Shown: positions 63,201 through 64,000 of the stretch, in pieces
How positions within the stretch are numbered: the first letter of the stretch is position 1
How the letters are laid out: the number at the start of each line of letters is the position of its first letter
Notes under the pieces: generated by a model
The model's input: only the letters and a program-made list of their open reading frames with translations
Database searches by the model: none
What the model was told of the DNA's origin: nothing
Assembly (NCBI GenBank): GCA_963813895.1
Contig: CAWFAS010000003.1
Location: 248,001-312,000, forward strand
From: DASZWJ01 sp963813895
GTDB lineage: Bacteria > Pseudomonadota > Gammaproteobacteria > JAURND01
Direction: 5' to 3'
DNA: 64,000 nt
Position numbers and translations under genes: made by a program

Positions 63201-63770
63201 AGCAAAAGTCTTAAAGGCGCTAATGGATTTGCTAATTTTATTTTGGGTTGGAAAGGTCCGATTTATCGACCTGACCCCAACAAGCTAAATGGAACATTTT
63301 CTTTTGCCCTAGATGATGGTGAAGTTTTAAATGTCATTAACAATCAAGCTGAAGCAGGGATTGGACGTATTTTGAATCTACTTACTATTCAAAGCCTACA
63401 AAATCTTTTAGCGAAGCCATTTAATTTATTAACTCCAAAAACGGGCTTTGATTTTGATACTTTGACCGGAGATTTTAGCGTCATCAATGGCAATGCGGTT
63501 ACTAAAAATACATTAATTAAAGGGAATCTTGCTAAAATTGAAACTTCAGGGAGGGTCGGTTTTGGTGCTAGAGATTATGATCTTTTAATAAAAATTACCC
63601 CCTATCTTACCAACAGTTTTGCCGGCGCTTCAGCCTTCTTAGCAGGTCCCATTATAGGAGGAGCGGTATGGTTAGCGAATAAGATAATAGGTGGTGTCTT
63701 AAATAGTTTTTTCAGTACCACTTATAATGTAACAGGCAGCTGGTCTCATCCATCTTTTAAAAAGCTTTAG
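60231..63770 (+). CDS. yhdP: YhdP-family AsmA-like envelope protein
   Basis: 1179 aa. One N-terminal membrane helix (ATNFLFLLLFFVILLRLFF) anchors it in the inner membrane. The long periplasmic part is beta-rich, as in the repeating-beta-groove AsmA-like proteins (e.g. LEASWSEFLPVMVFNNITVY, and the conserved C-terminal FNLLTPKTGFDFDTLTGDFS). YhdP with TamB and YdbH carries phospholipids toward the outer membrane. The C-terminal hydrophobic region (LAGPIIGGAVWLANKIIGGV) is typical. Length is near the family norm (~1270). No defect seen. Confidence 0.9.
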   Translation: MDLNVRAYNNQKILNICGWVATNFLFLLLFFVILLRLFFPYLANSKHFFEKLATEAFQQPVEIGNLEASWSEFLPVMVFNNITVYDKNHHTKLIQAQHLQLSLNIIDSLIHRKPILNKIYLSGIKLVIKQIADNQWEINGITLPTGTENTNNPIAGILSWLNKQGQIGLNQVDITWIRPDGTRIDLINLRILLTSGLLNRVLIGEGLINSSEHSPFRFVIKFHENIKKHIIANAYIKLKNFNTAPWLGNTTFSGMRLIKGYIDDAEIWADWENNSLHSIQSLITLNDAAIIDTSSLKSILINNFSGNISWTAAAQTPGLMSVSLDADHINIYIANLFSQPLQFDHLKSTVTWLSNQHGENIFIKDFFLTNSELQLKGHMQLEIPPGKNSDPHIQLLTGFSADDVSQTHKYIPEGLLSEKLRAWLTSALTKGERIHGEVLLLGPLHHFPFADHTGRFEALLQTENVDLHYLPAWPPLTHINSNLKFDNNSILVDVINAKMLGINTGAIHVEIPDLKTSVLKIHWNSNANYRDLSRFVFESPLNNILGDILRYFNYVGPTKLNIDLAIPLHNPKEITVNGDYKFIPTGTLQIPEFKIILNKLHGDLEFTKDTIISKGIQAQWLAQPTTFSINSYHKNNAGIETDINIAGGLSFANAIKEYNLDFLTHILSGTTNYKANLKFLKINNLYHTILTANSTLLGVGINLPNPLEKSTNQIVATEVRLDSSQKGTDVSLNYDKKLSAAIVLQKNNLNKLHLFSGNIEFGTGIAKLPIGSGLVIGGKISRLNINELEKYFSPKAAVAGPAIKSTQQIGFMGVNIKRIHLAFDQINALGMSINKALIQAKQTANSLVIQINSREILGNILIPLNLSNSPIRAVFQHIYLNFPAPPKLAKNSTTSSILLNKNIIINPGQIPSLDLIFQNVYYNQRPLGTICILTARHANAMQINRLSIDFPFFSFFATGRWNDVTGKQSTILGGKITTTNMGTLLTNWSISKSLKGANGFANFILGWKGPIYRPDPNKLNGTFSFALDDGEVLNVINNQAEAGIGRILNLLTIQSLQNLLAKPFNLLTPKTGFDFDTLTGDFSVINGNAVTKNTLIKGNLAKIETSGRVGFGARDYDLLIKITPYLTNSFAGASAFLAGPIIGGAVWLANKIIGGVLNSFFSTTYNVTGSWSHPSFKKL

Positions 63771-63893
63771 GCAGTTACTCATTCACTGGTGTCCACAATA
63801 ATTGCGTATTAGAGAAATGGCGCCAATAGTTAGAAATATTGGAGAGTTGGTAAATTTCCAGTCTGTGTATAAAGTATTCCAAGGAACTAGGGT

Positions 63894-64000
63894 ATGAAAC
63901 AGAAAATCTTAATTGGCACATCAGGCTGGACCTATTCTGACTGGACCGGTCTTTTCTATCCAGAACAATTACCCAAAAGTCAATGGCTGGAATATTATGC
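63894..64000 (+). CDS. DUF72 (YecE-like) protein, start only
   Basis: ATG 63894 follows aaggaac, and the frame reads MKQKILIGTSGWTYSDWTGL then FYPEQLPKSQWLEYYA to the window edge. The I-G-T-(S/A)-G-W-x-Y-x-x-W-x-G-x-F-Y-P start is the DUF72 signature. The rest lies outside. The family has a TIM-barrel fold and unknown function. Confidence 0.85.
   Translation, partial: MKQKILIGTSGWTYSDWTGLFYPEQLPKSQWLEYY

Overview
The window looks like a piece of an AT-rich gammaproteobacterial chromosome from a host-associated lineage, most plausibly Legionellales (Legionella/Coxiella-like). This is an inference from gene content: Sel1, TPR, HEAT and ankyrin-repeat proteins, several eukaryote-like proteins ending in CaaX prenylation motifs, small glycine-zipper lipoproteins and many palindromic repeats. 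No rRNA gene is present, so the taxon cannot be fixed here.

Layout. 1-3.2 kb: a large flavin/Fe-S oxidoreductase cut by the left edge. 3.3-8.4 kb: a decaying island between two copies of a tRNA-Val segment. It holds a MITE-disrupted small CaaX gene, a TPR-CaaX gene and fragments of VUT, SnoaL-like, MFS, flavin reductase, M3 peptidase and possible receiver genes. 8.4-9.4 kb: a two-helix membrane protein. 9.6-15.2 kb: a nested mobile region in which a RIT element (three tyrosine recombinases) sits inside the reverse transcriptase of a group II intron, which itself abuts an IS66/Y1-transposase remnant. 15.3-24.9 kb: a minus-strand integrative element with integrase, an 800-aa unknown protein, AlpA-like and small HTH proteins, a replication-initiation-like protein, TOPRIM primase-helicase, small accessory proteins, a structured RNA leader and a DUF1016 nuclease-fold protein. 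25.6 kb: tRNA-Ile(CAT). 25.8-27.8 kb: a secreted copper amine oxidase.

28-44 kb is the effector-like region: a 1473-aa HEAT/OTU-like/ankyrin protein ending CLIM; a protein with a 63-residue tandem duplication; a 1367-aa NB-ARC/TPR protein ending CLIM, followed 25 nt later by a YegD-like Hsp70; a Sel1 protein with decayed Sel1 neighbours; and an unknown 231-aa protein. Four ORFs in the window, one of them broken by a MITE, end in C-aliphatic-aliphatic-(M/L). In a known host-targeting strategy such tails are prenylated by the eukaryotic host.

44-60 kb holds housekeeping and envelope/stress genes: DJ-1/PfpI, radical SAM, two SDRs, two c-type cytochromes, DUF4142, DUF883, DUF3309, PepSY, CsbD, AI-2E transporter, Nramp-type transporter and several very small lipoproteins and disordered proteins with good ribosome-binding sites. 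The right end carries yhdP and the start of a DUF72 (YecE) gene. All calls come from reading the sequence; no database search was run.
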